Positions 1 through 7,259 of a DNA stretch of 12,776 bases are shown one piece after another. Origin of the DNA: Apophysomyces variabilis (taxonomy: Eukaryota > Mucoromycota > Mucoromycetes > Mucorales > Mucoraceae); assembly GCA_002749535.1 (NCBI GenBank), contig MZZL01000118.1, positions 1 through 12,776 of the forward strand, written 5' to 3'. The position numbers and the translations under genes are program-made. The first letter of the stretch is position 1; the number at the start of each line of letters is the position of its first letter. The notes beneath the pieces were generated by a model. It was not told where the DNA came from and ran no database searches. It saw only the letters and a list, made by a program, of their open reading frames with translations.

Positions 1-76
1 CCTAAACCCTAAACCCTAAACCCTAAACCCTAAACCATAAACCCTAAACCCTAAACCCTAAATCCTAAACCCTATG
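1..76. repeat. Telomeric repeat array (CCCTAAA)n
   Basis: Ten consecutive 7-bp units of CCCTAAA start at the first base, with a partial first unit and variants CCATAAA at 35-41, TCCTAAA at 63-69 and CCCTATG at 70-76. The C-rich strand runs 5'->3' inward, so the chromosome terminus is at the left edge. The G-strand repeat TTTAGGG is typical of plants, green algae and oomycetes and is rare in fungi, most of which use TTAGGG. Variants gather at the inner side, as expected where telomerase no longer renews the array. Confidence 0.97.
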
Positions 77-396
77 TCTGAATATAAAACCCTAAATCAT
101 AAAGCCTGAACCTGAAGCCTCTATTCTAAATCCTATACCATATATCCTCAACCCATGTTAGGCTCTCAGACATCTGAAGCATTATTGGCTTATATAATGT
201 AGATCATTATTATTTATAGTTAAGCTTCGGATCACATATCAGATGTAACTGTAGATTATATCGATCTGTGTCATTATCCTATAGATACCAAATTGGGGTT
301 TTGGTGTACTACACTGAAGATAGAACAGAATAATATTTATTCCTACGGCTATTCTATGGCTTGATTCTGTCTTCCCTGATTATCTCCGCAACTATT
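77..396. other. Subtelomeric spacer with degenerate telomere motifs
   Basis: From 77 to about 165 there are scattered degenerate telomere-like words (a perfect CCCTAAA at 90-96, then TCATAAA, GCCTGAA, TTCTAAA), consistent with an eroded older telomere tract. From about 165 to 396 the DNA is AT-rich with no open frame, intron signature or repeat that I recognise. It is the left flank of the hAT insertion, and its last eight bases before 405 are that element's target duplication. Confidence 0.6.
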
Positions 397-404
397 AATG
401 TAAT
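397..404. repeat. hAT target-site duplication, left
   Basis: AATGTAAT directly abuts the terminal TAGGGATC and is matched exactly at 4753-4760. Eight bases is the characteristic hAT duplication length. Confidence 0.93.
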
Positions 405-412
405 TAGGGATC
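405..412 (+). repeat. hAT terminal inverted repeat, left
   Basis: TAGGGATC, inverted exactly at 4745-4752. Beyond eight bases the two ends diverge (TTCACAGG against ACCATATA). Confidence 0.9.
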
Positions 413-416
413 TTCA

Positions 417-535
417 CAGGTTGGGTTGGGTCAGGTTGAAGGTCAACCCGTATCCGATCCATTTATAAACGGATAACCTGTATCCAACCCGTTTATATAA
501 GGCAGGTTGATGGGTCGGGTACAGGTCAACTAATA
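417..535. repeat. hAT subterminal repeat block, left
   Basis: A dense cluster of GGTTGGGT, GGTCAACCC and ACGGATA words. It contains a perfect stem GGTTGA-AGG-TCAACC at 434-448, AACCTGTATCCA at 475-486 and CAGGTTGATGGGTC at 503-516. The last two recur in the same order and orientation near the right end (4683-4694 and 4718-4731). Such subterminal motifs are the usual transposase-binding sites of hAT elements; binding here is inferred. Confidence 0.7.
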
Positions 536-540
536 GTATT

Positions 541-876
541 TAAGGATATGAATATAGTTAAGCACTTTGACGTTTGTATAATAAAAAGTACATTGTAAAA
601 CGCAGCAATAGTTTATTTGTAGCCTTATAAAATATAGCAGAAACAAGTAAGGAAAAATGAAGGGAATTTTTTTTGCAAATTAAAGTGGTAATGTCATATA
701 ATGGTATGATGTTGTAATGGTGCAATGGCATCTGTTGAAAGGATAGTCAAAGTAAAAGAAGTGTATTTATTTTCCAACAAAGGTTTTAAAGCAAGGCATA
801 AGAGAGAAAGGTGTCAAAGTAAAAATAAAAGCAAAGGGGACAGAATTTTTTGGGGACTGTAAAAAGCTTTCTTGTT
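541..876. other. hAT 3' non-coding region, nothing recognised
   Basis: An AT-rich stretch between the left subterminal repeats and the transposase stop codon. I see no open frame, no intron signature and no repeat. It would include the 3' UTR and poly(A) region of the minus-strand transposase gene. Confidence 0.5.
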
Positions 877-1336
877 TTATTTTTCTTCACAAAAACTTTT
901 TTCTTGGCCGTTTAATGCCTTTTGCCAAGAGTCAACCAACACTAATTGCTAAAGTGATTCCTGCGACAAATGATTGCATTCAAATAGTATAAAAAACTTT
1001 GCTCATGAAAAGCATCATTCTGATGGTACTGATGTTGCCAGCACTGCTAGGTATCGTAACGCCATTTCAGACAACTCTTTCCACTGTATGCTACGACTCT
1101 TCCAGTACTCCAGTGCTTGCATTAATTCTGCAAATATCCCTTCTGCAATGTACTCACTCAACTAATCGCTGGGCGCCTTTGGCTTGAACAATTGAATCTT
1201 CTTTTGCGGCATTTCATTTGATGGCACATTAAGCTTTGGACGAAAAGCTTCTTCCCAAACTGCTTGCACTGCATGCTTTGATTGCACGATCCATTCTGTT
1301 GGCCATTCAATGTCACTCCACCATTGGTACTTTGCA

Positions 1337-1858
1337 CGTGGATCAAGAGCTGTTGCAATGGAGTAGACCAGTGCAGTACTTCTACTGTAATATTCCTTCA
1401 ACTTGGAATAAACAAAGTCAGCAGCAAGAGCAATAGTTGGGAACGTCTAATGAACGTAAAAGTTAGTAAGTGTTTGTGATAGTACTTTTGAACTTATATT
1501 TCTTACCGCCATTTTTTCTTCTTTGTATTTTTCCACATGGTCGAACAACCAGTTATACACAGGTATGGTACTGTTTATCATTGGATACAATGCACCTGAG
1601 AATTCTGAAGTAAACGTATCAAAGCCAGAAAGTAGATTCTGAACTTCTTCAACACACTGCCAATCTTCTGAAGAAAGTCCATAAGCGGACACTTTGCTTG
1701 AGGTTTGCCAAACATCGTTATATGCTTTTTGCTGCTCATGTGCTCTTTAGAGCATCATAAAGGTAGAGTTCCAGCGTGTCTTGATATCCATGATCAATTC
1801 TTTGCTTGCTAGACTGTTGGCAGTACAATACCGTTTGTACATTTCTCTTCTTTGTGGT
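1337..1858. repeat. 522-bp direct duplication, copy 1 (probable assembly artefact)
   Basis: Appears identical to 1860-2381 at a constant offset of 523 bases. The copies are separated only by the single N at 1859. Both copies contain the same part of the transposase gene: an exon piece, the 60-nt intron and the TAA nonsense codon. Collapsing one copy restores an uninterrupted last exon. Confidence 0.9.
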
Positions 1859-1859
1859 N
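1859..1859. other. Single N, scaffold join
   Basis: The only ambiguous base in the window lies exactly between the two 522-bp copies. This is the signature of two contig ends that overlapped but were joined end to end instead of merged. Confidence 0.9.
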
Positions 1860-2381
1860 CGTGGATCAAGAGCTGTTGCAATGGAGTAGACCAGTGCAGT
1901 ACTTCTACTGTAATATTCCTTCAACTTGGAATAAACAAAGTCAGCAGCAAGAGCAATAGTTGGGAACGTCTAATGAACGTAAAAGTTAGTAAGTGTTTGT
2001 GATAGTACTTTTGAACTTATATTTCTTACCGCCATTTTTTCTTCTTTGTATTTTTCCACATGGTCGAACAACCAGTTATACACAGGTATGGTACTGTTTA
2101 TCATTGGATACAATGCACCTGAGAATTCTGAAGTAAACGTATCAAAGCCAGAAAGTAGATTCTGAACTTCTTCAACACACTGCCAATCTTCTGAAGAAAG
2201 TCCATAAGCGGACACTTTGCTTGAGGTTTGCCAAACATCGTTATATGCTTTTTGCTGCTCATGTGCTCTTTAGAGCATCATAAAGGTAGAGTTCCAGCGT
2301 GTCTTGATATCCATGATCAATTCTTTGCTTGCTAGACTGTTGGCAGTACAATACCGTTTGTACATTTCTCTTCTTTGTGGT
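1860..2381. repeat. 522-bp direct duplication, copy 2 (probable assembly artefact)
   Basis: Second copy of 1337-1858. It is continuous with the upstream transposase exons, while copy 1 is continuous with the downstream exon, as expected when two overlapping contigs are abutted. Confidence 0.9.
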
Positions 2382-3733
2382 AAAGATCTAATCTTGATAA
2401 TACCACGACAAAGACATTGGATAATGTTACCTACAAGATAAGTTCAGTTACTATTGGTATGTATTTTTGTAACAGTAATGCTTACCAACAGAATTGCTAA
2501 TAGTGTTCTCATTTCCATCAACAGTTTGATCACCATTCAAATTGTCATTGGCCTCTGCTAGCAATCCATCTTTTATAACTGATTGTGCTGCCAAATTGAT
2601 AATATGTCCAATGCAAGAGATGCAATTTTCATCCGCCTTGAAGATACCACTTCTAACTAACATTTCCAATTCTCTTGCCATTGCAATCATGCTGGATGCA
2701 TTGTCTGTTGTTATGAAAAACGGTTTTGAGGTAAGATCAAATTTAGCTACCACTATCATAATTGTCTGAGCCATGTTTGATCCAGAATGAGGGCCGTTGA
2801 GAGGTTCAAATCCAATAACAATCGATTGTTGCTTCCAGTTTGAATCAATCCAGTGTACTGTTATCCCAAAGAATGCATCTCTAAGATCACTTGTCCAACT
2901 GTCAACCATGTATGACATGTAAGGCTGATCCTTCAGAAGATCGGTTATTTGTTGCTGATACTGTTCATAGTATTTCTGATGATCACGTTTGATAGTAAAT
3001 GCACTAGGAAGTTTTAGGCTGGCAAGATCAGGAGCGCTATGAGTGAGATAAAGGAGTTCTTGCAACGTTTGATGGGAAACAGACGTGTATGGAGAGGCGG
3101 TAGATATCATATCAGCAATAAGGATTTGCCAAAACTTTTCTTTGCTGAAAATTGATTTTTGGACTGTTCTATCAGCGTTGGTAAAGTATATATTGAGAGG
3201 TCCATTGAAAAGAGGAATAGAACCAGCACTAGCAGCAGGAGAATCCTTGGAAATTTTATGCTTGGATAAAAGATGTCTGATTATGTTGCCAGTAGATCCA
3301 TCACCACTGGCAAACTCATGGTTACAATGACTGCCAGAACGACTAACGTAGTTGCAAATGATCTTGTTAACACTTCCAACTTTTTGCCAGGTTGCCCAAT
3401 TGTTTACAAAGATCCAGCTGGTTGGAGTTCTTTGCTTCTTGTTTGGTGGGGTAGGTGACGAACTGTCATTAAGGTTTGCTTCAATCGACATATATAACTC
3501 TTGTCTTGAAAGTTCAGCATCTGATCCAGCATCCTCAATTTCTGTCACCATAGTGGACAACATATCCTATATACAATTAGATATGGCTAAGAAGGTATAT
3601 TACTTACATCAGTCAATTCAGAAGCTTGACGTTGAGCATTGGTCAAGCTTTCAGCAAACAAATATTGCATTGTGTCAGATAAGAAAAAAGATAACAGAGA
3701 GATAATGCTTTTCTCGTCAGTTAATGCTTTCTG

Positions 3734-3742
3734 ATTATATAG
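3734..3742 (-). promoter_or_regulatory. Candidate TATA box of the hAT transposase
   Basis: On the minus strand the sequence reads CTATATAAT, about 65 bp upstream of the proposed start codon at 3670. A good TATA match at a sensible distance, but not otherwise tested. Confidence 0.4.
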
Positions 3743-3748
3743 CTTTCT

Positions 3749-4268
3749 ACTGCAGCACTTGTATGATCTTTTTTTTTTTCCTTCTACTTCAAAACAGGAA
3801 GTTTACTATGCCATTACTATGATAGCAGCTTTATAATAGTTGTCAATTACTGCAGCAGGACATGTTCTTAGTAAGATCAGACCTTTTAGATTGATCTTCA
3901 ACTTCACCAAAGTCAGCATCCCTTTTGTGGTAATTTACTGCAGTTGCCGAACATCATTGCATCGTGCCAACCATTATTTCTTTACTGCGGCAGTCTTTGC
4001 AAATGTATATGCTTTAGCCTAATAGTAGAGTATTGAAGGTAAGCATTTTATATAATGCCTATTTTAGCTGTTTAATTGCTACAAAAATAAAATGGAGAGC
4101 TTTTTCATTTATTCTTTGTTATACATAAATGAGTTTTGACATAGTAGTCAGTTTAAGCTTTACGCTTGTAATGTCATGCTGCTTTGTCATTATAAAAATC
4201 TGAATCAACATATGTTTAGACATTCCACTAATCTTGCAAAGGGTACTTTTTTTTCTTTTTACTGCGGC
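3749..4268. repeat. Cluster of five ACTGCRGY motifs
   Basis: ACTGCAGC (3749-3756), ACTGCAGC (3849-3856), ACTGCAGT (3937-3944), ACTGCGGC (3984-3991) and ACTGCGGC (4261-4268), all in the same orientation and preceded by T-rich sequence and TA. The motif matches the outermost 8 bp of the tnp2/Plavaka-like element further in (ACTGCGGT at 7006-7013, inverse at 12639-12646). It may be a protein-binding site or a trace of an older insertion; function unknown. Confidence 0.45.
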
Positions 4269-4611
4269 AAGCTTGTTAAACATTTTTCTTCTCCCTAACA
4301 GACTTCTTGCAAAAGACTACAATAAATCTAAACTATGAAAACAGATTGTTGCCTTTCACATTTGATTAAGAACAACATCGTCATGCTAATGACGGTTGAA
4401 ATCAGATGCTTTTACTTTAACAGTGTAATGTAGCTACCATTTGAACATGCATAGTTGCAATGCTGAATGACAATTGTTCACTTATGCGTTCTTATCTTGA
4501 CACCCAATAAACATGTCTTATAATACTGTTTAAAAGGAATGCATTTGAATGCTTTTACTGACTAAGACATTATTGAACACTTTTTTCTATGGTGACTCTA
4601 TCTAGAAAAGC
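3757..4611. other. hAT 5' non-coding region
   Basis: About 0.9 kb upstream of the transposase gene, AT-rich, with no open frame that shows splice signals or protein motifs. Apart from the ACTGC motif cluster I see nothing recognisable. It is likely the transposase promoter region plus spacer. Confidence 0.5.
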
Positions 4612-4740
4612 TAAACGGGTTAAATGGATCAGGTCAGGTTACTACTTTCTTGACCCATTTATTAACCAGGTCATAAAATAGCAACCTGTATCCAGTCTAA
4701 ACGGATACAGATCAGGTCAGGTTGATGGGTCATGGATATA
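4612..4740. repeat. hAT subterminal repeat block, right
   Basis: Repeats of CAGGTCAGGTT, GACCCATTTATTAACC and AAACGGATACAG, with AACCTGTATCCA at 4683-4694 and CAGGTTGATGGGTC at 4718-4731 shared in direct orientation with the left block. Spacing to the element end is comparable to the left side. Confidence 0.7.
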
Positions 4741-4744
4741 TGGT

Positions 4745-4752
4745 GATCCCTA
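4745..4752 (-). repeat. hAT terminal inverted repeat, right
   Basis: GATCCCTA, the exact inverse of 405-412. Confidence 0.9.
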
Positions 4753-4760
4753 AATGTAAT
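4753..4760. repeat. hAT target-site duplication, right
   Basis: AATGTAAT directly after GATCCCTA, identical to 397-404. Confidence 0.93.
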
Positions 4761-4769
4761 ACTGCATGA

Positions 4770-4791
4770 GGCTGTGCTTATCTGCACAGCC
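4770..4791 (+). other. Perfect 8-bp stem hairpin
   Basis: GGCTGTGC and GCACAGCC flank a 6-nt loop (TTATCT). It lies ten bases inside the hAT target duplication and about 130 bp upstream of the hammerhead ribozyme, in the putative 5' region of the Penelope-like element. There is no T-tract that would suggest a terminator. Function unknown. Confidence 0.5.
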
Positions 4792-4898
4792 CTGTACCAC
4801 TTGACAGTTTTAGAAACATGATTATGCGTCCTTTTTCTATACTAAGAACAGGATGACTCATCATGAATCTTGATGGAACTAATAAAAAGGCTAGTGTA

Positions 4899-4948
4899 AA
4901 GCACCTGATGAAGCTTCAAATCAAAGCGAAAGGAACTTCCTAGTGTTT
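4899..4948 (+). ncRNA. Type I hammerhead ribozyme of the Penelope-like element
   Basis: All conserved core positions are present. Stem I pairs AAGCAC (4899-4904) with GTGTTT (4943-4948), six pairs including one G-U. The core CTGATGA is at 4905-4911. Stem II pairs GCTT (4913-4916) with AAGC (4924-4927) around a 7-nt loop, after one extra A at 4912. GAA is at 4928-4930. Stem III pairs AGGA (4931-4934) with TCCT (4938-4941) around a 3-nt loop. The cleavage-site nucleotide is A4942. Hammerheads are documented in the terminal repeats of Penelope-like elements upstream of the ORF, which is the position here. Self-cleavage would give an RNA starting at G4943, about 210 nt upstream of the ORF1 ATG. 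The extra A before stem II is the only departure from the consensus. Confidence 0.83.
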
Positions 4949-5005
4949 CTATGCCTTTCTTTGTTGCTTTCTTGCTCGTGGTTTTTTTCTTTTATATCTT
5001 AAAAG

Positions 5006-5017
5006 TTTAAACCCTAA
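5006..5017 (+). repeat. Internal telomere-like motif
   Basis: TTTAAACCCTAA contains one full telomeric unit in the same orientation as the terminal array. It lies in the leader of the Penelope-like element, with another CCTAACCC-like word at 5031-5038. Telomere-attached Penelope-like elements are known to carry short telomeric stretches. A single unit could also arise by chance in AT-rich DNA. Confidence 0.4.
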
Positions 5018-5110
5018 CACCACCTCTATGCCTAACCCTGCTGCCCATCTGCCGCCTGGTTTTGTTCCATCTCTGCTTCTGCTCTCTGCTCTCTACTTCT
5101 ACTTGTCTTT

Positions 5111-5124
5111 CTCTCTCTCTCTCT
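5111..5124. repeat. (CT)7 microsatellite in a pyrimidine tract
   Basis: Seven CT units inside a roughly 80-nt pyrimidine-rich stretch directly upstream of the ORF1 start. It resembles a pyrimidine-rich 5' leader. The hydrophobic residues it would encode if translated from the ATG at 5028 are probably not real protein. Confidence 0.6.
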
Positions 5125-5150
5125 TTTATTTTACTTGTCTGTCTGCCGCC

Positions 5151-6170
5151 ATGTCTGCTAATCCTTCTACTCTATCTGGTTTTACTCCCTTGGATAATCC
5201 ACCCTTCTTGGTCTCCCCGCTGGCTGGTTCTCATCCAGAGATAGAGTCTGTCCAGGTGGCCTTGGTCACTAACTGCCTTTACATGGAGGATTTCACTGCT
5301 ATCCCCACCCCTTAGTCTGGTTTCTCTGACTAGGTACAGTCTACCCTGAAGGCTGCTTTCAACAGCTGGAAGGATCACTCTTCTTTGGCCGAAGCCTATT
5401 GGCTTAAGGTTACCAAACTAGAGGCACACCTTGCTTCAGGTACCTGGCCCTTGTTCGTTCTTTCTGCAGTCCCTGGTCCTTCAGAACTGCATTTGGGTTC
5501 TTTGGTTTCAGAGGACGAAAAGAAGAAAATCTTGGAACCCATTGATGTTGCCATCACCTCGGCACATCGTGTCATGTTGGAGGGAATTCTCCATGGACAT
5601 AAAATTATGATGCAATGGCATTATGATTTGGGTAACCAAAACCTTGCGCTCTGGAATTTCTGCAATCAGTTTTTTCAAAACTTACAGTCCATGCAAATTC
5701 CATCCATAGAGTGGGACTGCTACCTTGGTTCCCTGTCTAAAGGCTTGTGTCATCTGACACATATGATCTTTTCTCATATTGAGAAAGTCCACTGGTCTTC
5801 TGTGGTAACGGCTTGACAAAAGGAACAACAATCTGCCTAGGCCTCAACTGCAATGGAGGTCATCGAATCTGATCCCTCGCCCCCCTCCAAATCTGTCAAA
5901 CAATTGGTTGAGTCCAAAATTGCAGCATTGGAGAAACGTTTGCGCAACCTGTCCATGACAGGAAAAGGGCGCCGTCCTCTGGTCCCTGGCTCTGCCAAGG
6001 GATGGATCCAGAAAGGAGCCCCACCAACAAAGACTACCACCAAGGTCAAGTCTGCTCCCGCCACCACCACCAAAAGGTTGGCTCTGGCCCCCACCTCCTT
6101 TGCTGCCTTGAAAAAGGTAAAAAAGACTGGAACCCCCGCCTCTCCCAAGGACAAGGGAAAGAAGAAATAA
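5151..6170 (+). pseudogene. Penelope-like element ORF1, four nonsense codons
   Basis: An open frame of 340 codons in one phase from ATG 5151 to TAA 6168-6170, interrupted by TAG 5313-5315, TAG 5331-5333, TGA 5814-5816 and TAG 5838-5840 and by no frameshift. The start at 5151 is chosen because GCCGCCATG is an excellent Kozak context; the ATG at 5028 would add only pyrimidine-tract residues. I recognise no named domain. Visible parts: a middle region rich in Trp, His and Leu; a short predicted coiled coil (LVESKIAALEKRLRNL); and a Lys/Pro/Thr-rich basic tail ending KDKGKKK, suited to RNA or DNA binding. By position it is comparable to the structural or nucleic-acid-binding ORF1 of other retroelements; that role is inferred. 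Confidence 0.7.
6155..6161 (+). promoter_or_regulatory. Candidate -1 ribosomal frameshift heptamer GGGAAAG
   Basis: In the ORF1 phase the bases read G GGA AAG, a strict X XXY YYZ slippery site, seven bases before the ORF1 stop. A -1 slip enters exactly the ORF2 phase (codons GGG AAA GAA GAA). ORF2 has no ATG of its own for at least 480 nt beyond this point. Z=G is weaker than Z=C in known eukaryotic sites, and no downstream pseudoknot was evaluated. Confidence 0.45.
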
Positions 6171-7005
6171 GCACTACCTATGCTCATGGCTCAGTAAGAT
6201 CTGCTAGAACTTGTAGACACTTTGATGTGAGGAAACTACATACTTACCCACCCTGGTTTTACCATAGTGCCCGTGTTAAAGACCAAGTCAATTTTATTAT
6301 CAAACATTCCTCCCCACTCTGGCTGGATACTATAGTTTATAATAAAAGAATACACAATTTTTCTTCTCTCCCACTTTCTGCTGAAATCCAAAAATTATTA
6401 GGACTGGGAACCAAGTTTGTTCCTAAACTAAAACCTGATAAAAAACTTATTCTTGACAGCTTTCACCACCTTGAACGACGTCTTCAGATAAAGGATTTCT
6501 TTGCTGATAAGCCTAGTGTATCAAACTTTGATCCAAAGTTTCACATTCCTTCTAAATGGCATCCACCAGAAGGCATCACTTCAACTGAGCATGCTCTTAC
6601 TTCATTTAGAATTGAGCTTGGTGAACTTAATGTTTCACAATAGCACATAAGCAACATTCCAGGAAAACTTAATCAATTTATCAACCACTCAGACATCTTG
6701 ATTAAACCTGTTGATAAAAACCTAGGTCTTACTATTGTTGACTTAGGATGGTACATTCATGAGGGAGAACTACAACTCTCAGACTCCAACTTCTATGAAC
6801 ACATTCAATATGAAGATGAAGTAAGTACACTCACTTATGTTGCTGCAGAACAATGGCTACAATGCTTTACTTTTAAGGATAGTTTTCAGATCATCACACC
6901 AGAACAACTGAAATTTTTGAGATATGGTATTCAACACCACCATACAATACCAACATTTCACCTTATTCCAAAAATCCATAAACAACCAATGAAAGGAAGA
7001 CCTAT
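6155..7005 (+). pseudogene. Penelope-type reverse transcriptase (ORF2), N-terminal fragment
   Basis: Would copy the element RNA into DNA. About 283 codons remain, roughly a third of a usual Penelope-like protein. The early segment NFSSLPLSAEIQKLLGLG followed by TKFVPK matches the family's N-terminal signature. LIKPVDKNLGLTIVD near 6695-6740 is the RT1-type motif, and HLIPKIHKQPMKGRPI near 6956-7005 is the RT2-type motif. The fragment stops there, so the catalytic palm with its YxDD box and any C-terminal GIY-YIG endonuclease are missing. One in-frame TAG lies at 6641-6643. It has no start codon of its own and sits -1 to ORF1, which suggests frameshift expression. Coding sequence gives way at 7006 to the terminal repeat of the next transposon. 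Confidence 0.85.
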
Positions 7006-7094
7006 ACTGCGGTTGAAGGGTGATTCTACCACCTTTCCACCACGTGGTAGAATCAGAGATTCTACCCACTTTCTACCATGATAGTAGAATCTCT
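7006..7094 (+). repeat. Left terminal inverted repeat with two tandem hairpins
   Basis: ACTGCGGT at 7006-7013, then two adjacent perfect stems: GATTCTACCAC (7022-7032) with GTGGTAGAATC (7044-7054), and AGAGATTCTAC (7055-7065) with GTAGAATCTCT (7084-7094). The same two-hairpin plan occurs inverted at the right end. Both hairpins use GATTCTACC or GATTCCACC arms. Confidence 0.8.
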
Positions 7095-7144
7095 GACCTC
7101 TCACATGTTCCTCCTACCCCCAAATGGTGTGGTAACAGCAAACA

Positions 7145-7153
7145 TATATAAAA
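7145..7153 (+). promoter_or_regulatory. Candidate TATA box of the tnp2/Plavaka transposase
   Basis: TATATAAAA, about 115 bp upstream of the first coding exon that I can place. ACCGCAGC at 7160-7167, an inverse version of the terminal ACTGCGGT motif, lies just downstream. Confidence 0.45.
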
Positions 7154-7259
7154 TAAGTTACCGCAGCAAAAACTTGCTATTTATACTTCTTTAACGTTTT
7201 CTTTTACCATTGCTCATGCCTTCTAACTGATTAGTTGAATGCTGATGCTCTAATTGCAG

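Larger units (their letters stand above)
877..3670 (-). pseudogene. hAT transposase with BED zinc finger, spliced, five nonsense codons
   Basis: Would bind the element ends and catalyse cut-and-paste transposition in the nucleus. Exons on the minus strand are 3670-3608, 3566-2486, 2430-2030 and (after collapsing the assembly duplication) 1446-877. Introns 3607-3567 (41 nt), 2485-2431 (55 nt) and 2029-1970 (60 nt; TACTAAC branch site) all have GTAAG starts and TAG ends and keep phase. The product would be about 700 aa, normal for the family. Visible domains: an acidic N-terminus; a BED finger (cysteines in IICNY and HCNHEF, then HLLSKH); catalytic-region motifs MVDSWTS and TTDNASSM; DIKTRWNSTF; and a C-terminal dimerisation domain with LATSVPSE. 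In-frame stops are TAA at 2270-2272 (repeated at 1747-1749), TAG 1162-1164, TGA 1015-1017, TGA 1003-1005 and TAG 949-951. The true end is TAA 877-879. There is no frameshift. Confidence 0.9.
405..4752 (-). mobile_element. hAT-superfamily DNA transposon, complete ends
   Basis: Seen: termini TAGGGATC (405-412) and its exact inverse GATCCCTA (4745-4752), immediately flanked by perfect 8-bp direct duplications AATGTAAT (397-404 and 4753-4760). An 8-bp target duplication with short terminal inverted repeats is diagnostic of hAT elements, and the single internal gene encodes a BED-finger hAT transposase. Length is 4348 bp as given, or about 3825 bp if the 523-bp assembly duplication is collapsed. 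It inserted between the subtelomeric spacer and the 5' flank of a Penelope-like element, about 400 bp from the chromosome end. The intact duplications show it has not been rearranged since insertion, but the transposase is broken, so any movement would need a related transposase. Confidence 0.95.
4761..7005 (+). mobile_element. Penelope-like retroelement, 5' part only
   Basis: Comprises a 5' leader with a hammerhead ribozyme, ORF1, and the N-terminal part of a Penelope-type RT (ORF2). Its left limit is not defined: it may continue left of the hAT insertion. Its right limit is the point where the conserved RT sequence GRPI stops and the inverted repeat of the next element begins. The 5' end faces the telomere, the orientation expected when an RNA is reverse-transcribed onto a chromosome 3' end. 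Penelope-like elements lacking the GIY-YIG endonuclease are known at telomeres of rotifers, fungi, protists and plants. The endonuclease region would lie in the missing 3' part, so its absence cannot be shown here. Confidence 0.83.

Noticed and set aside
1337..2381. A biological tandem duplication inside the hAT transposase.
   Set aside because: The copies look identical, meet at a single N, and one must be removed to restore the exon; an assembly artefact is simpler.
5028..5150. Upstream ATG at 5028 in the ORF1 phase, giving a hydrophobic leader like a signal peptide.
   Set aside because: The hydrophobic residues come from a pyrimidine/CT tract; the ATG at 5151 has a far better Kozak context (GCCGCC).
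5805..5840. A possible 36-nt intron (GTAACG...CTAG) that would remove the TGA at 5814 and the TAG at 5838 in phase.
   Set aside because: Shorter than any other intron in the window (41 nt minimum), with a poor donor and no branch-site match; the bases also read as plausible coding sequence.
5837..6187. 116-codon minus-strand open frame.
   Set aside because: Antisense shadow of the Lys/Pro-rich tail of ORF1, with no motifs or splice signals.
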